DNA of 39,074 nucleotides from positions 1 through 39,074 of the forward strand of contig JALHPV010000029.1 in the NCBI GenBank assembly GCA_022842285.1. Direction: 5' to 3'. This document shows positions 1 to 7,632 of this stretch, in pieces (position 1 is the first letter of the stretch; each line of letters begins with the position of its first letter). The DNA comes from Kofleriaceae bacterium. Its GTDB lineage: Bacteria; Myxococcota_A; Polyangia; Haliangiales; Haliangiaceae. The notes under the pieces are model-generated. The model did no database searches. It was not told where the DNA came from and saw nothing but the letters and a program-made list of their open reading frames with translations. A program made the position numbers and the translations under genes.

Positions 1-73
1 GGTGGCCGAGAAGGTCATGCCGGCGGCGGCGCGGGCCGTGCTGGGTATCGGAACCGTTCCGCCCGACCTGTAA
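1..73 (+). CDS. C-terminal fragment of an unidentified protein
   Basis: The window opens inside a plus-strand reading frame whose codons begin at base 2 and end at a TAA at 71-73. Only about 23 residues are visible, ending in GIGTVPPDL, which is too little to name a family. The frame is open to the left edge and a strong hairpin follows 25 bases after the stop, as expected for a gene end. The rest of the gene lies outside the window. Coding status is likely but unproven. Confidence 0.55.
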   Translation, partial: VAEKVMPAAARAVLGIGTVPPDL

Positions 74-85
74 CCCGGCCCCGTA

Positions 86-128
86 GGTGTCGCAGGGGGT
101 GTCGCAGGGGTCGGACCCCTGCGACACC
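86..128. terminator. REP-like palindrome, possible bidirectional terminator
   Basis: GGTGTCGCAGGGG at 98-110 and its exact reverse complement at 116-128 form a 13-bp stem with a 5-base loop (TCGGA). The left arm is also repeated directly upstream at 86-98, so the same 13-mer occurs twice in tandem. The hairpin lies between two genes that converge on it. There is no T-run on either side, so a Rho-independent terminator is only one option; a repetitive extragenic palindrome is the other. A G/C-rich run follows at about 131-155. Confidence 0.55.
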
Positions 129-182
129 TGCCCCCCGGGGGGAGGGGGAGGGGAGCTCGACATCTCCGTTGCAGGGAAACGG

Positions 183-1265
183 CTAGCCCTGCGAGAGCGT
201 GATCAGGGCGATCTCCGACGACGTTCCGACGCGGAGTGGCGGCCCCCAGAAGCCGGTGCCCTGGCTGACATAGAGCCACGTCGAACCGAACTTCTTGAGC
301 CCGGCGGCGAGCGGCTCCCACAGGCGAATCAGCCAGCCGAAGGGCAAGAGCTGACCGCCGTGCGTGTGGCCCGAGAGCTGGAGATCGACGCCCTCCGCCT
401 GGGCGCGGGGCAGGGTACTCGGATGATGCGCGAGGAGCACCACCGGCAGTTTCGGATCGCGGCCGGCGAGGGCGCCGGGCACGTCCTCGCTCACGCTCGA
501 GTCATCGACACCGGCGAGCACGAACGAGTCGTTGATGGTGACGTGCTCGTTGTGCAGGACCTTCACGCCGAGCGACCGCAGCTCGGCCATCCACTGCGGC
601 AGCTCCCAGTAGTACTCGTGGTTGCCCGTGCACGCGTAGACACCATCGCGCGCGCGCAGGTCGCGGAGGGGACTCATGTGCGAGCGCATCTCCTCGAAGC
701 GGCCATCGCAGAGGTCACCGGTGATGACGACGAGGTCCGGGGCGAGCGCATTCACGCGCCGCACGACCTCCGTCGCGAACTTGCCGTCGAGCATCGGCCC
801 GATGTGCACGTCGGTGAGCTGGACGATGCGATAGCCGGCGCCGGTCTCGGGCAACTTCGCGAGTGGCACCGTCACGGACTTCACGATCGGACCACGGGCG
901 ACATTCGCCAGCCCACCGAGCACCACCGCGATCGCGGCCGCCGTCCCGACCAGCGCGGATAGCCGCGGATTCGCCCCCGCGAGCACCGCCACGTGCGTGA
1001 CGATCGCGGCGAGGAACAGGTACACGGAGAACCCGAAGCCAATGTACGCGGAGAGCCGGAGCAGCTTGCCCCGCTCGCGCGACATCCCCCGCGTCGCGAA
1101 CACGGCGAGCGGGAGTGCCGGCGCGAGCGCCACGACGAGCGCAGTCGCCAGGGCGTGGAGCCCGCTCGGCAGGGCCATCGGCGCCACGAGCCGACTCCAG
1201 ATGTAGAGGTGACACGCCGCGAGGATGCCGACCGCGATCAGCACCCGGGTTCGAAATCGCCGCAC
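183..1265 (-). CDS. Membrane-anchored calcineurin-like metallophosphoesterase
   Basis: A 360-residue protein with about four hydrophobic N-terminal helices (roughly residues 7-27, 38-57, 72-95, 103-123) followed by a metallophosphoesterase domain from about 145. The metal-site blocks are all present: TDVHIG (D152, H154), GDLCDG (D184), GNHEYY (N215, H216), AHHPS (H280) and SGHTHGGQ (H300, H302). This is the layout of the YkuE/YaeI-like branch, whose members are two-metal phosphoesterases at the inner membrane; some cleave phospholipid headgroups, but the substrate here cannot be read. The GTG start is supported by a TAGGGT hexamer ending six bases upstream. It stands alone, convergent with the preceding gene. 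Confidence 0.88.
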   Translation of the reverse strand: MRRFRTRVLIAVGILAACHLYIWSRLVAPMALPSGLHALATALVVALAPALPLAVFATRGMSRERGKLLRLSAYIGFGFSVYLFLAAIVTHVAVLAGANPRLSALVGTAAAIAVVLGGLANVARGPIVKSVTVPLAKLPETGAGYRIVQLTDVHIGPMLDGKFATEVVRRVNALAPDLVVITGDLCDGRFEEMRSHMSPLRDLRARDGVYACTGNHEYYWELPQWMAELRSLGVKVLHNEHVTINDSFVLAGVDDSSVSEDVPGALAGRDPKLPVVLLAHHPSTLPRAQAEGVDLQLSGHTHGGQLLPFGWLIRLWEPLAAGLKKFGSTWLYVSQGTGFWGPPLRVGTSSEIALITLSQG

Positions 1266-1271
1266 GGCATC

Positions 1272-1277
1272 ACCCTA
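1272..1277 (-). promoter_or_regulatory. TANNNT -10-like element of the metallophosphoesterase gene
   Basis: TAGGGT on the minus strand, followed by six bases and then the GTG start at 1265. Transcription would start at or next to the first base of the start codon. No clear -35 hexamer is visible. Confidence 0.5.
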
Positions 1278-1440
1278 GCGCGCGACCCGGCGGGTGCGGC
1301 GCCGTCCTGGCTGATCATCGGGTTGTCGGAACGCCACGCAACGCTGTCGCCCGGCCGACGGGCCCTTCGTTCGCTCCGATCCGCCACGTCGATGCGGAGA
1401 AAGCGATCGACGAGCGCGCAGCGAGCATGAGGGACTGACG

Positions 1441-1446
1441 TAGAGT
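1441..1446 (+). promoter_or_regulatory. TANNNT -10-like element of the first small lipoprotein gene
   Basis: TAGAGT ends seven bases before the ATG at 1454, predicting a leaderless or nearly leaderless transcript. The 160-odd bases between this element and the metallophosphoesterase start show no other feature I can name. Confidence 0.5.
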
Positions 1447-1453
1447 GCGCACC

Positions 1454-1861
1454 ATGACGAGACTGGTCGTGCTTGCGCTCCTCGTGGGTTGTGGAGGCGC
1501 GCAGCCTGAAGTTGCCGAGCCAGCTCCGCCGGCGCCTGCTGCCCCGGTGCGTACGCTCGCCGACCTCGAGGGCACGTGGACCGTCGACCTGCGACCCGAC
1601 CTCACGTCGGAGCCGTACACGAAGCCGATGGTGCTGAAGGTCGACGCCGACAAGAAGGTGACAGGCTCGTTCTACGAGAGCGAGATCCTCGACGGGCGGG
1701 CGAGCGCGGCCAAGAACCGCGTGTGCGTGGCCTTCAAGACGACCGATGGCTCGGGGCTGTACCAGTCGAGCGGGTGTCTCGTCGGCGACGAGGTCGTCGG
1801 GCAGACGTGGTCCGAGGAGCGGCAGTTCCTGCTGGCGTGGACCGCGGTGCGCGCGCGCTGA
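1454..1861 (+). CDS. Small lipoprotein of unknown function
   Basis: A 135-residue protein starting MTRLVVLALLVGCGG. The hydrophobic segment ending in LLVGC is a lipobox, so Cys14 should be lipidated and the protein exported and membrane-anchored. After a Pro/Ala linker (about 20-32) the mature part reads like a small beta-sheet domain. It contains LEGTW and later DEVVGQTW, a pattern seen in lipocalin-like ligand- or folding-related lipoproteins. An in-frame GTG lies nine bases upstream (1445), but the ATG gives the better signal peptide and fits the upstream TAGAGT element. I do not recognise the family. The next gene has a very similar signal sequence, so the two may be exported alike. Confidence 0.75.
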   Translation: MTRLVVLALLVGCGGAQPEVAEPAPPAPAAPVRTLADLEGTWTVDLRPDLTSEPYTKPMVLKVDADKKVTGSFYESEILDGRASAAKNRVCVAFKTTDGSGLYQSSGCLVGDEVVGQTWSEERQFLLAWTAVRAR

Positions 1862-1863
1862 GC

Positions 1864-1869
1864 TACAGT
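1864..1869 (+). promoter_or_regulatory. TANNNT -10-like element of the YHS lipoprotein gene
   Basis: TACAGT ends seven bases before the ATG at 1877, just after the stop of the upstream lipoprotein gene (1859-1861). It would let the YHS gene and meaA be transcribed separately from the gene before them. Confidence 0.5.
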
Positions 1870-1876
1870 CCTCCGC

Positions 1877-2362
1877 ATGTCGAGACTTGCGCTGCTCGCC
1901 TTGCTCGTCGCGTGCGGAGGTCCGAAGGCGCCACCCGCGCAGGTGCCTGTCGCGAACGTGGCACCGGTGACCGCGAAGGTGCTCGTGAACGTGAACGAGC
2001 AAGGGGTGGGGCTCGGCGGCCACGATCCCATCTCGTACATCGAGACCGGGCCTCAGCTCGGGGTGGCCGAGCATGCGGTGGCGTACGAAGGGGCGACGTA
2101 CTGGCTCGTGAACGCCGAGAACGAGCAGTTCTTCCGCGAACGGAGCGCGGCCTTCGCGCCGGCGTTCGGTGGGTACTGCGCGTTCGCCGCCGCCGAGGCG
2201 CGGCTGTCCGAGGCGGATCCGACCGTGTACGCGTTGGTGGAGGACCGGCTGCTGGTGTTCACGAACCAGGAGTTTCACGACCAGTTCATGGCGGACCCCG
2301 ATGGCAACCTCGCGCGCGCCGACGGAAACTGGCCGACGCTCGTCGAGAAATACGGCAAGTGA
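1877..2362 (+). CDS. YHS-domain lipoprotein
   Basis: A 161-residue exported lipoprotein: the signal is MSRLALLALLVACGG with Cys13 as the predicted lipidation site. The mature part matches the secreted YHS-domain family. It has a GGHDPISYIE block near residue 48, then a tyrosine-rich YEGATYWL strand, the core FGGYCAFA near residue 96, and a C-terminal ADGNWP motif. YHS domains occur in metal-handling proteins and often bind copper or other heavy metals through the Cys in GGYCA; whether this one does is unknown. Its TGA shares one base with the ATG of the ethylmalonyl-CoA mutase gene, so the two are probably co-transcribed, although no functional link is known to me. Confidence 0.82.
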   Translation: MSRLALLALLVACGGPKAPPAQVPVANVAPVTAKVLVNVNEQGVGLGGHDPISYIETGPQLGVAEHAVAYEGATYWLVNAENEQFFRERSAAFAPAFGGYCAFAAAEARLSEADPTVYALVEDRLLVFTNQEFHDQFMADPDGNLARADGNWPTLVEKYGK

Positions 2363-4323
2363 TGACCGACAAGCCGTGGATCTTCCGCACGTACGCGGGC
2401 CACTCGAGTGCGAGCGCGAGCAACGCGCTGTACCGACAGAACCTGGCCGCGGGCCAGACGGGCCTGTCGATCGCCTTCGACCTGCCGACCCAGTGCGGGT
2501 ACGACGCGGATCATCCGCTGGCGCGGCCCGAGGTGGGCAAGGTCGGCGTGCCCATCGCGTCGCTGGATGACATGCACGCGCTGTTCGACGGGATTCCGAT
2601 CGAACAGATGAACACGTCGATGACGATCAACGGGACGGCCATGTGGCTGCTCGCGCTCTATGTGGCCCTCGCGCGGGAGCGCGGCGTCGACGAAAAGCTG
2701 CTGCGCGGGACAACGCAGAACGACATCGTGAAGGAGTACCTGGCGCGCGGGACGTACATCTTCCCGCCCGAGCCCTCGTTCGACTTGATCGCGGAGACGT
2801 ACGAGTACTGCGTCGCCGCGATGCCGCAGTGGAATCCGTCGAACGTGTGCAGCTACCACCTGCAGGAAGCAGGGGCGACGCCGACCCAGGAGCTGGCCTT
2901 CGCGCTCGCCGATGCGATCGGAGTGCTGGATCGCGTGAAGCAGCGCGCGCGCGTCGACGCCGAGGCATTCGCGCAGTGCGTGGGGCGCGTGTCGTTCTTC
3001 GTGAACGCGGGCATGCGGTTCGTCGAGGAGCTGTGCAAGATGCGCGCGTTCGGCGAGCTCTGGGACGAGCTGTGCCGCGAGCGCTACGGCATCACGGATC
3101 CGAAGCTGCGCCAGTTCCGGTACGGCGTGCAGGTGAACTCGCTGGGACTGACGGAGCAGCAGCCCGAGAACAACGCGTGGCGCATCCTGATCGAGGCGCT
3201 CGGGGTGACGCTCTCGAAGAGTGCGCGGTGCCGGGCGCTGCAGCTGCCGACGTGGAACGAGGCGCTATCGTTGCCGCGGCCGTGGGACCAGCAGTGGTCG
3301 CTGCGGCTGCAGCAGATCCTCGCGTACGAGACGGACCTCCTCGAGTACGGCGACCTGTTCGACGGCTCGCCCGTGATCGCGGCGAAGGTCGAGGCGCTGT
3401 GTACCGAGGCCCGGGCCGAGCTGGCGCGCGTCGCGGCGGCGGGCGGCATCCTCGGCGCGATCGAGAGCGGCTACTGCAAGCGCGAGCTGGTGCGTTCGAT
3501 GGCCGCGCGCATGGCGCGGATCGAGAGTGGCGCGCAGCCGGTGGTCGGCGTGAATCGCTACACCGATGGCCTGCCGTCGCCGCTCACGACCGGGGCGGAT
3601 GGCGGCGTGTTCAAGGCCGACGCCGATGCGGCGGCCGCGGCGCTCGCGGCGCTCGAAGAGACTCGCCGGCGTCGCGACCCCGCGAAGGTGAAGGCGGCGC
3701 TGGCCACGCTCGAGGCCGCCGCCCGCGCGGGGCAGCCGGTGATGGAGGCCTCGATCGCCTGCGCGCTCGCGCGCGTCACCACGGGGGAGTGGGCGGGCAC
3801 GTTGCGCGGCGTGTGGGGCGAGTATCGCGCCCAGACCGGGATCGCGGGAGCGGCCGTTGCCCCGGACCAGAACCGCGAAACCTGGGACCTGCTTCGCGCG
3901 AGGGTGGCGGCGCTACCCCGGCGGCCCAAGCTCCTCGTGGGCAAGCCCGGCCTGGACGGTCATTCGAATGGCGCCGAGGTCATCGCGGTGGCGGCGCGGG
4001 ACGCGGGCTTCGAGGTGATCTACGCCGGCATCCGGCTGGAGCCGGCGGCAATCGCGGCGACGGCGGTCCAGGAGTCGGTGGATATCGTCGGGCTGTCGGT
4101 CCTGTCGGGATCGCACCTCGAGCTGACGGGGGCCGTGCTGGCGGGACTCCGCGAGCGCGGAGCGGGGGATGTGCCGGTCGTCGTGGGCGGGGTGGTCCCC
4201 GCTTCCGACCATGCGGCCCTGCAAGCCCTCGGAGTGAAGCGGGTTTTTACCCCCAGCGACTACCGACTGACCGACGTCGTAGGGGCCCTGATCGAGCTTG
4301 TCTCCGACGGGGGCTCGCCTTAG
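2362..4323 (+). CDS. meaA: Ethylmalonyl-CoA mutase (coenzyme B12-dependent)
   Basis: A 653-residue fused-subunit mutase that interconverts (2R)-ethylmalonyl-CoA and methylsuccinyl-CoA, a cytosolic step of the ethylmalonyl-CoA pathway for acetyl-CoA assimilation. The N-terminal catalytic barrel starts with the MeaA-typical DKPWIFRTYAGHS, then FDLPTQCGYD, MNTSMTINGTA and GTTQNDIVKEY. The block NVCSYHLQEAGATP and the run LGLTEQQPENN follow. The cobalamin domain (about 520-650) has the base-off signature GLDGHSNG with H534 as lower cobalt ligand. I chose ecm/meaA over methylmalonyl-CoA mutase on overall wording and length. The ATG shares one base with the upstream TGA. No crotonyl-CoA carboxylase/reductase gene is in the window. 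Confidence 0.9.
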   Translation: MTDKPWIFRTYAGHSSASASNALYRQNLAAGQTGLSIAFDLPTQCGYDADHPLARPEVGKVGVPIASLDDMHALFDGIPIEQMNTSMTINGTAMWLLALYVALARERGVDEKLLRGTTQNDIVKEYLARGTYIFPPEPSFDLIAETYEYCVAAMPQWNPSNVCSYHLQEAGATPTQELAFALADAIGVLDRVKQRARVDAEAFAQCVGRVSFFVNAGMRFVEELCKMRAFGELWDELCRERYGITDPKLRQFRYGVQVNSLGLTEQQPENNAWRILIEALGVTLSKSARCRALQLPTWNEALSLPRPWDQQWSLRLQQILAYETDLLEYGDLFDGSPVIAAKVEALCTEARAELARVAAAGGILGAIESGYCKRELVRSMAARMARIESGAQPVVGVNRYTDGLPSPLTTGADGGVFKADADAAAAALAALEETRRRRDPAKVKAALATLEAAARAGQPVMEASIACALARVTTGEWAGTLRGVWGEYRAQTGIAGAAVAPDQNRETWDLLRARVAALPRRPKLLVGKPGLDGHSNGAEVIAVAARDAGFEVIYAGIRLEPAAIAATAVQESVDIVGLSVLSGSHLELTGAVLAGLRERGAGDVPVVVGGVVPASDHAALQALGVKRVFTPSDYRLTDVVGALIELVSDGGSP

Positions 4324-4326
4324 TCT
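4321..4326 (+). promoter_or_regulatory. TANNNT -10-like element of the DUF349 gene
   Basis: TAGTCT overlaps the meaA stop codon and ends nine bases before the ATG at 4336. It may drive the large DUF349 gene independently, but because the hexamer's first bases are the stop codon itself, chance is a real alternative. Confidence 0.35.
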
Positions 4327-4335
4327 GCGCGCCCC

Positions 4336-7300
4336 ATGGGGATTGCTGACTTTTTTCGCCCCAAGCACCGCCACAGTGACGTCAAGGTCCGCACCGAAGC
4401 AGTTCGGGCGCTGACTCACGACGACACTGCCATCCTCCTCCAGGTCGCCAAGACCGATCATGACATCGGCGTCCGCCGGATCGCGATCAGCAAGATCGAG
4501 AAGGCCGACGTCCTGGCCGAGCTCGCGCAAAACGAGACCGAGCGCAGTCTGCGCGAGTATCTCGAGGAGCGCGCGAACGAGCTGTTCGTGTCGAAGGCGT
4601 GCGGCGAGGACAACGACGCCGCGACCACCGCCCTGAACGGCATCGTGAAGCTGGGTGACCAGCGCGCGCTCGTGGAGGTCGTGGTGCGAGCCGCGATCCC
4701 CGCGATCCGCAAGCGCGCGTTCGGCGAGCTACGTGACCCCCGCGCCCTGGCCGAGCTCGCCAAGCGCGAAGCCCCGCAGGAGATGCGCACCGCCGCGGTG
4801 GCGCGGATCGATGACGGCGACGTGCTGCGTGCGCTCGCGATCGACACGTCGACCAAGGAGGTCGGGCTCGCGGCCGTCGAGAAGCTCGACGACGTGGACC
4901 GCCTCGAGAACGTCGCCCAGAAGGCGAAGCACAAGGCCGTGCGCCAGAAGGCGCGCAAGATCGTCACCGAGATCCAGGAGGCCGAGAAGGCGTCCAAGGT
5001 CTCGACGGTTCCCGACGACGTGAAGCGTCGTCGCGCCGAGCGCTCGCAGCTCCTGCGCGAGATCGAGGGCGTGGTCGACACGTTCGACTTCGCGAAGCAC
5101 GCCGATACCGTCTCCCGCGCGGAAGCGGCGTGGGCCCAGCTCGGTACCGGGGAGGACGACGAGCGCTTCGCGAAGGCCGTGAAGCGGTTCTGGAAGCGCA
5201 AGGAGGTCCACGACTCCCAGGCACGCTCCGCCGACGAGCTGCGGGCCCAGGCGAAGGAAGCGGAGCGTCAGCGCGCCGAGGCCGAGAAGGCGCGCGCCGC
5301 TGCGGCGGCTGCGGTCGCGCCGGTCGAGCCGGTCGTCGAAGATCCGGAGGTCGTCGCGAAGCGCGCGGCCGAAGAGGCGGAGCGCCACGCGGCGCGGGAA
5401 GCCCGTCGCCTCGAGGACGAGGCCCGTCGGGCCGCGCAGGCCGAGGAGCGCGCCCGCAAGGACAAGGAAGCGGCCGAGCGCAGCGTCGCGATCGAGGCGA
5501 GCCTCACGGCCCTCATCAGTGACATGGAAGCCCTGGCCGAGAAGAAGGACACGAAGGGCCCGGAGGGTGGGGACCCTGCGAGCGCTGCTCGCGGGGCGGG
5601 CGGAGCCCGTGGGATCGATAAGGCCCTCGATCAGGCCAGTCGGGCCTTCGAGTCGATCGGCAAGATCCTCGGCCCCAAGCGCGACGAGCTCGCGGAGCGC
5701 TATCGCGCGGCTCGCGGCAAGCTCGTGACCAAGCAGGCCGAGGCGCGCGAGGCGGAGGATTGGGAACGCTGGTCCAATGTCCCGAAGGCCGAGGCGCTGA
5801 TCGCCACCGCCAAGGAGATGCAGACCGAGGAGCCGTCGCCCGAGCTCGGCAACCGGCTGAAGGGCCTCCAGGCGCTGTGGAAGGAAGTGGGCGCGCTGCC
5901 CACGCGCCGCAGCAAGGAGCTGTGGGAGCTCTTCAAGGCCGAGTGCGACAAGGTCTACGACCTCGTAAAGGGGGTCCGCGCCATCGAGGCGGAGAAGTTC
6001 GCCGAGGTCGCGGCCGGCAAGGAGCAGCTGATCTCCGAGGCCGAAGCGCTCGCCGAGTCGACGGACTGGGCCGCCACCGCCGCGCGCCTCAAGGAGCTGC
6101 AGGCCGCGTGGAAGGACTCCGGTCATCTCCCGCGCAAGCAGGGCGACGAGCTGTGGAAGCGCTTCCGCGCCGCGTGCGACAAGTTCTTCGAGCGCCGCAA
6201 GCCGCTGCTCGACGCGCAGTTCGACGAGCAGGCGAGGAACCTCCAGGCCAAGCAGGCGCTCATCGCCCGCGCGCAGTCGGTCGCGAACGCCGCATCCGCC
6301 GAGAGCGGCTGGGGCAAGGCGATCGGCCAGATCAAGGATCTCCAGGCCGAGTGGAAGGAGATCGGGTTCGTTCCGCGCCGTGATGCCGACGCCGTCTACA
6401 AGGCATTCCGCGCGGCCTGCGATGCCGTCTTCCAGAAGCGCGACTCCGCGCGTGACTCCGAGGCCAACGCGCACCGCGCCGAGATCGATGCGGTCTCCAC
6501 GGAGATCGACGCGATCATGGCGGGCGGCGACGACCTCGTGAATCGCGCCATCGCCGTGCGCGCCAAGGCGAAGGAGCTCGGCGCGCACACGCCGAAGGTC
6601 GAGGCGATGCTCCGTCACTTGATCGCGAATCACGCGGACGCGATCGCGAACACCGAGCTCGACCCCACGCAGCTGCGCAGCAAGCGCGAGAAGCTGATCG
6701 GTCGCGCGGAAGAGCTCCTGCCCAAGCAGGCCGAGGCCGTCGATACGGGCGCCGCGGATATCGCCGCGCGTCTCAAGCAGGCGATGTCGAAGAACGCCTT
6801 CGGATCGCTGCGCTTCTCTGGCCGCGATCCGGTCGAGGTGGTCACCGAGCTGCGCGCCGAGTGGGCCGAGGGCGGTCCGATCCTCGACGACACCGACAAG
6901 GCGCAGGCCGAGCGGTTCGAATCCACCCTGAAGCGCGTCCTGGATGCCGCCGGTGTGCCCGAGCGCGCCAGCAGTGGCGATCGCACCGATCGGGGCGAGC
7001 GCGATGCCGCCGACCGCGACGGTCGTCGCAAGCGTCGCGATCGCAACTCGGCGCAGCAGAACCTGACGCTCGACGGCGGGACAACCGCCGGCAGCGCCGC
7101 CGAAGGGCGACGCGGTGTGATCGATGACGCGTCCGGTCCCGCGGCGGCCCTCGCTGCGGTCGTCGCGACGCCGGCCTCGATCCCGGCGCCGAGCAACACC
7201 ACCGTCGTCCCCGACGCGGCGAGCTCCGCCGTCGCCGAGATCGCCGGTCCCGAGGAGTCCACCGCGACGGGCCTGCCGGTCGTCATGTCGGCCCACGATG

Positions 7301-7542
7301 CCGTCACGCGTCCCTCGCACCTCCCGCCGGAGGTGCCGATCGGGATGACGACGCTCCCCGAGCCCCCGCGCCGGGCGTCCAGCACCTCGCTGCCTCCCAT
7401 GGAGGAGGTCGATGGCGGCTGGGACGACGAGGATCCGTCCGCCGCGCCTGCGTCTACGTCCGAGAAGACGGAGACGCCGTCTTCGCAGGAGATGGCGAGC
7501 GACGGCGGCGTCGTCGGCGACGGCCTCGACGATGTGGACTGA
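4336..7542 (+). CDS. Large HEAT/coiled-coil protein with DUF349 repeats
   Basis: A 1068-residue soluble protein with no signal peptide. Residues 1 to about 215 look like short alpha-helical HEAT-type repeats, with recurring 'RRIAISKIE / VLAELA' units. Residues about 310-385 are a charged Ala/Glu/Arg coiled coil. Three clear DUF349 units of roughly 75-80 residues follow, centred near 522 (LPTRRSKELWELFKAECD), 598 (LPRKQGDELWKRFRAACD) and 678 (VPRRDADAVYKAFRAACD). A degenerate fourth may lie near 265-290. The last 130 or so residues are Ser/Pro/Thr/Asp-rich and probably disordered. DUF349 proteins have no firmly established general function. Translation starts 12 bases after meaA, so the two may share a transcript. 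Confidence 0.85.
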   Translation: MGIADFFRPKHRHSDVKVRTEAVRALTHDDTAILLQVAKTDHDIGVRRIAISKIEKADVLAELAQNETERSLREYLEERANELFVSKACGEDNDAATTALNGIVKLGDQRALVEVVVRAAIPAIRKRAFGELRDPRALAELAKREAPQEMRTAAVARIDDGDVLRALAIDTSTKEVGLAAVEKLDDVDRLENVAQKAKHKAVRQKARKIVTEIQEAEKASKVSTVPDDVKRRRAERSQLLREIEGVVDTFDFAKHADTVSRAEAAWAQLGTGEDDERFAKAVKRFWKRKEVHDSQARSADELRAQAKEAERQRAEAEKARAAAAAAVAPVEPVVEDPEVVAKRAAEEAERHAAREARRLEDEARRAAQAEERARKDKEAAERSVAIEASLTALISDMEALAEKKDTKGPEGGDPASAARGAGGARGIDKALDQASRAFESIGKILGPKRDELAERYRAARGKLVTKQAEAREAEDWERWSNVPKAEALIATAKEMQTEEPSPELGNRLKGLQALWKEVGALPTRRSKELWELFKAECDKVYDLVKGVRAIEAEKFAEVAAGKEQLISEAEALAESTDWAATAARLKELQAAWKDSGHLPRKQGDELWKRFRAACDKFFERRKPLLDAQFDEQARNLQAKQALIARAQSVANAASAESGWGKAIGQIKDLQAEWKEIGFVPRRDADAVYKAFRAACDAVFQKRDSARDSEANAHRAEIDAVSTEIDAIMAGGDDLVNRAIAVRAKAKELGAHTPKVEAMLRHLIANHADAIANTELDPTQLRSKREKLIGRAEELLPKQAEAVDTGAADIAARLKQAMSKNAFGSLRFSGRDPVEVVTELRAEWAEGGPILDDTDKAQAERFESTLKRVLDAAGVPERASSGDRTDRGERDAADRDGRRKRRDRNSAQQNLTLDGGTTAGSAAEGRRGVIDDASGPAAALAAVVATPASIPAPSNTTVVPDAASSAVAEIAGPEESTATGLPVVMSAHDAVTRPSHLPPEVPIGMTTLPEPPRRASSTSLPPMEEVDGGWDDEDPSAAPASTSEKTETPSSQEMASDGGVVGDGLDDVD

Positions 7543-7625
7543 AGTGATCGCGTCGCGGGCGCCATGCGCTCGCGATGTCCTTACAGTCCACGAGTACCTT
7601 TAGGTACGACGTGGACTGATGTGAT
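7534..7625 (+). repeat. Imperfect 15-bp direct repeat flanking a hairpin
   Basis: GTGGACTGAAGTGAT at 7534-7548, which includes the TGA stop of the DUF349 gene, recurs with one mismatch as GTGGACTGATGTGAT at 7611-7625. The second copy overlaps the right arm of the hairpin. The 77-bp offset suggests a local duplication of the gene end or scar of a small insertion. Confidence 0.5.
7584..7618. terminator. Hairpin between convergent genes
   Basis: CAGTCCACG (7584-7592) pairs with CGTGGACTG (7610-7618), and an inner GTACC (7594-7598) pairs with GGTAC (7603-7607) around a TTTA loop. That is 14 base pairs with one small internal loop, lying between the DUF349 gene (plus) and the antistasin-like lipoprotein gene (minus). 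TGATGTGATTTTCG follows on the plus strand, giving a short T-run at a distance. A bidirectional terminator is the simplest reading. Confidence 0.6.
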
Positions 7626-7632
7626 TTTCGGT

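Noticed and set aside
1877-2362. Selenoprotein version of the YHS family
   Set aside because: The conserved core position is an ordinary Cys codon in GGYCA and there is no in-frame TGA, so no selenocysteine is indicated.
2643-4349. 568-residue plus-strand ORF inside meaA in another frame
   Set aside because: Out-of-frame shadow of ethylmalonyl-CoA mutase, which is conserved along its whole length.
4729-7320. 863-residue minus-strand ORF opposite the DUF349 gene
   Set aside because: In GC-rich DNA the antisense frame of a real gene stays open. The opposite strand encodes recognisable DUF349 units and this frame gives only Arg/Leu/Gly-rich low-information sequence.
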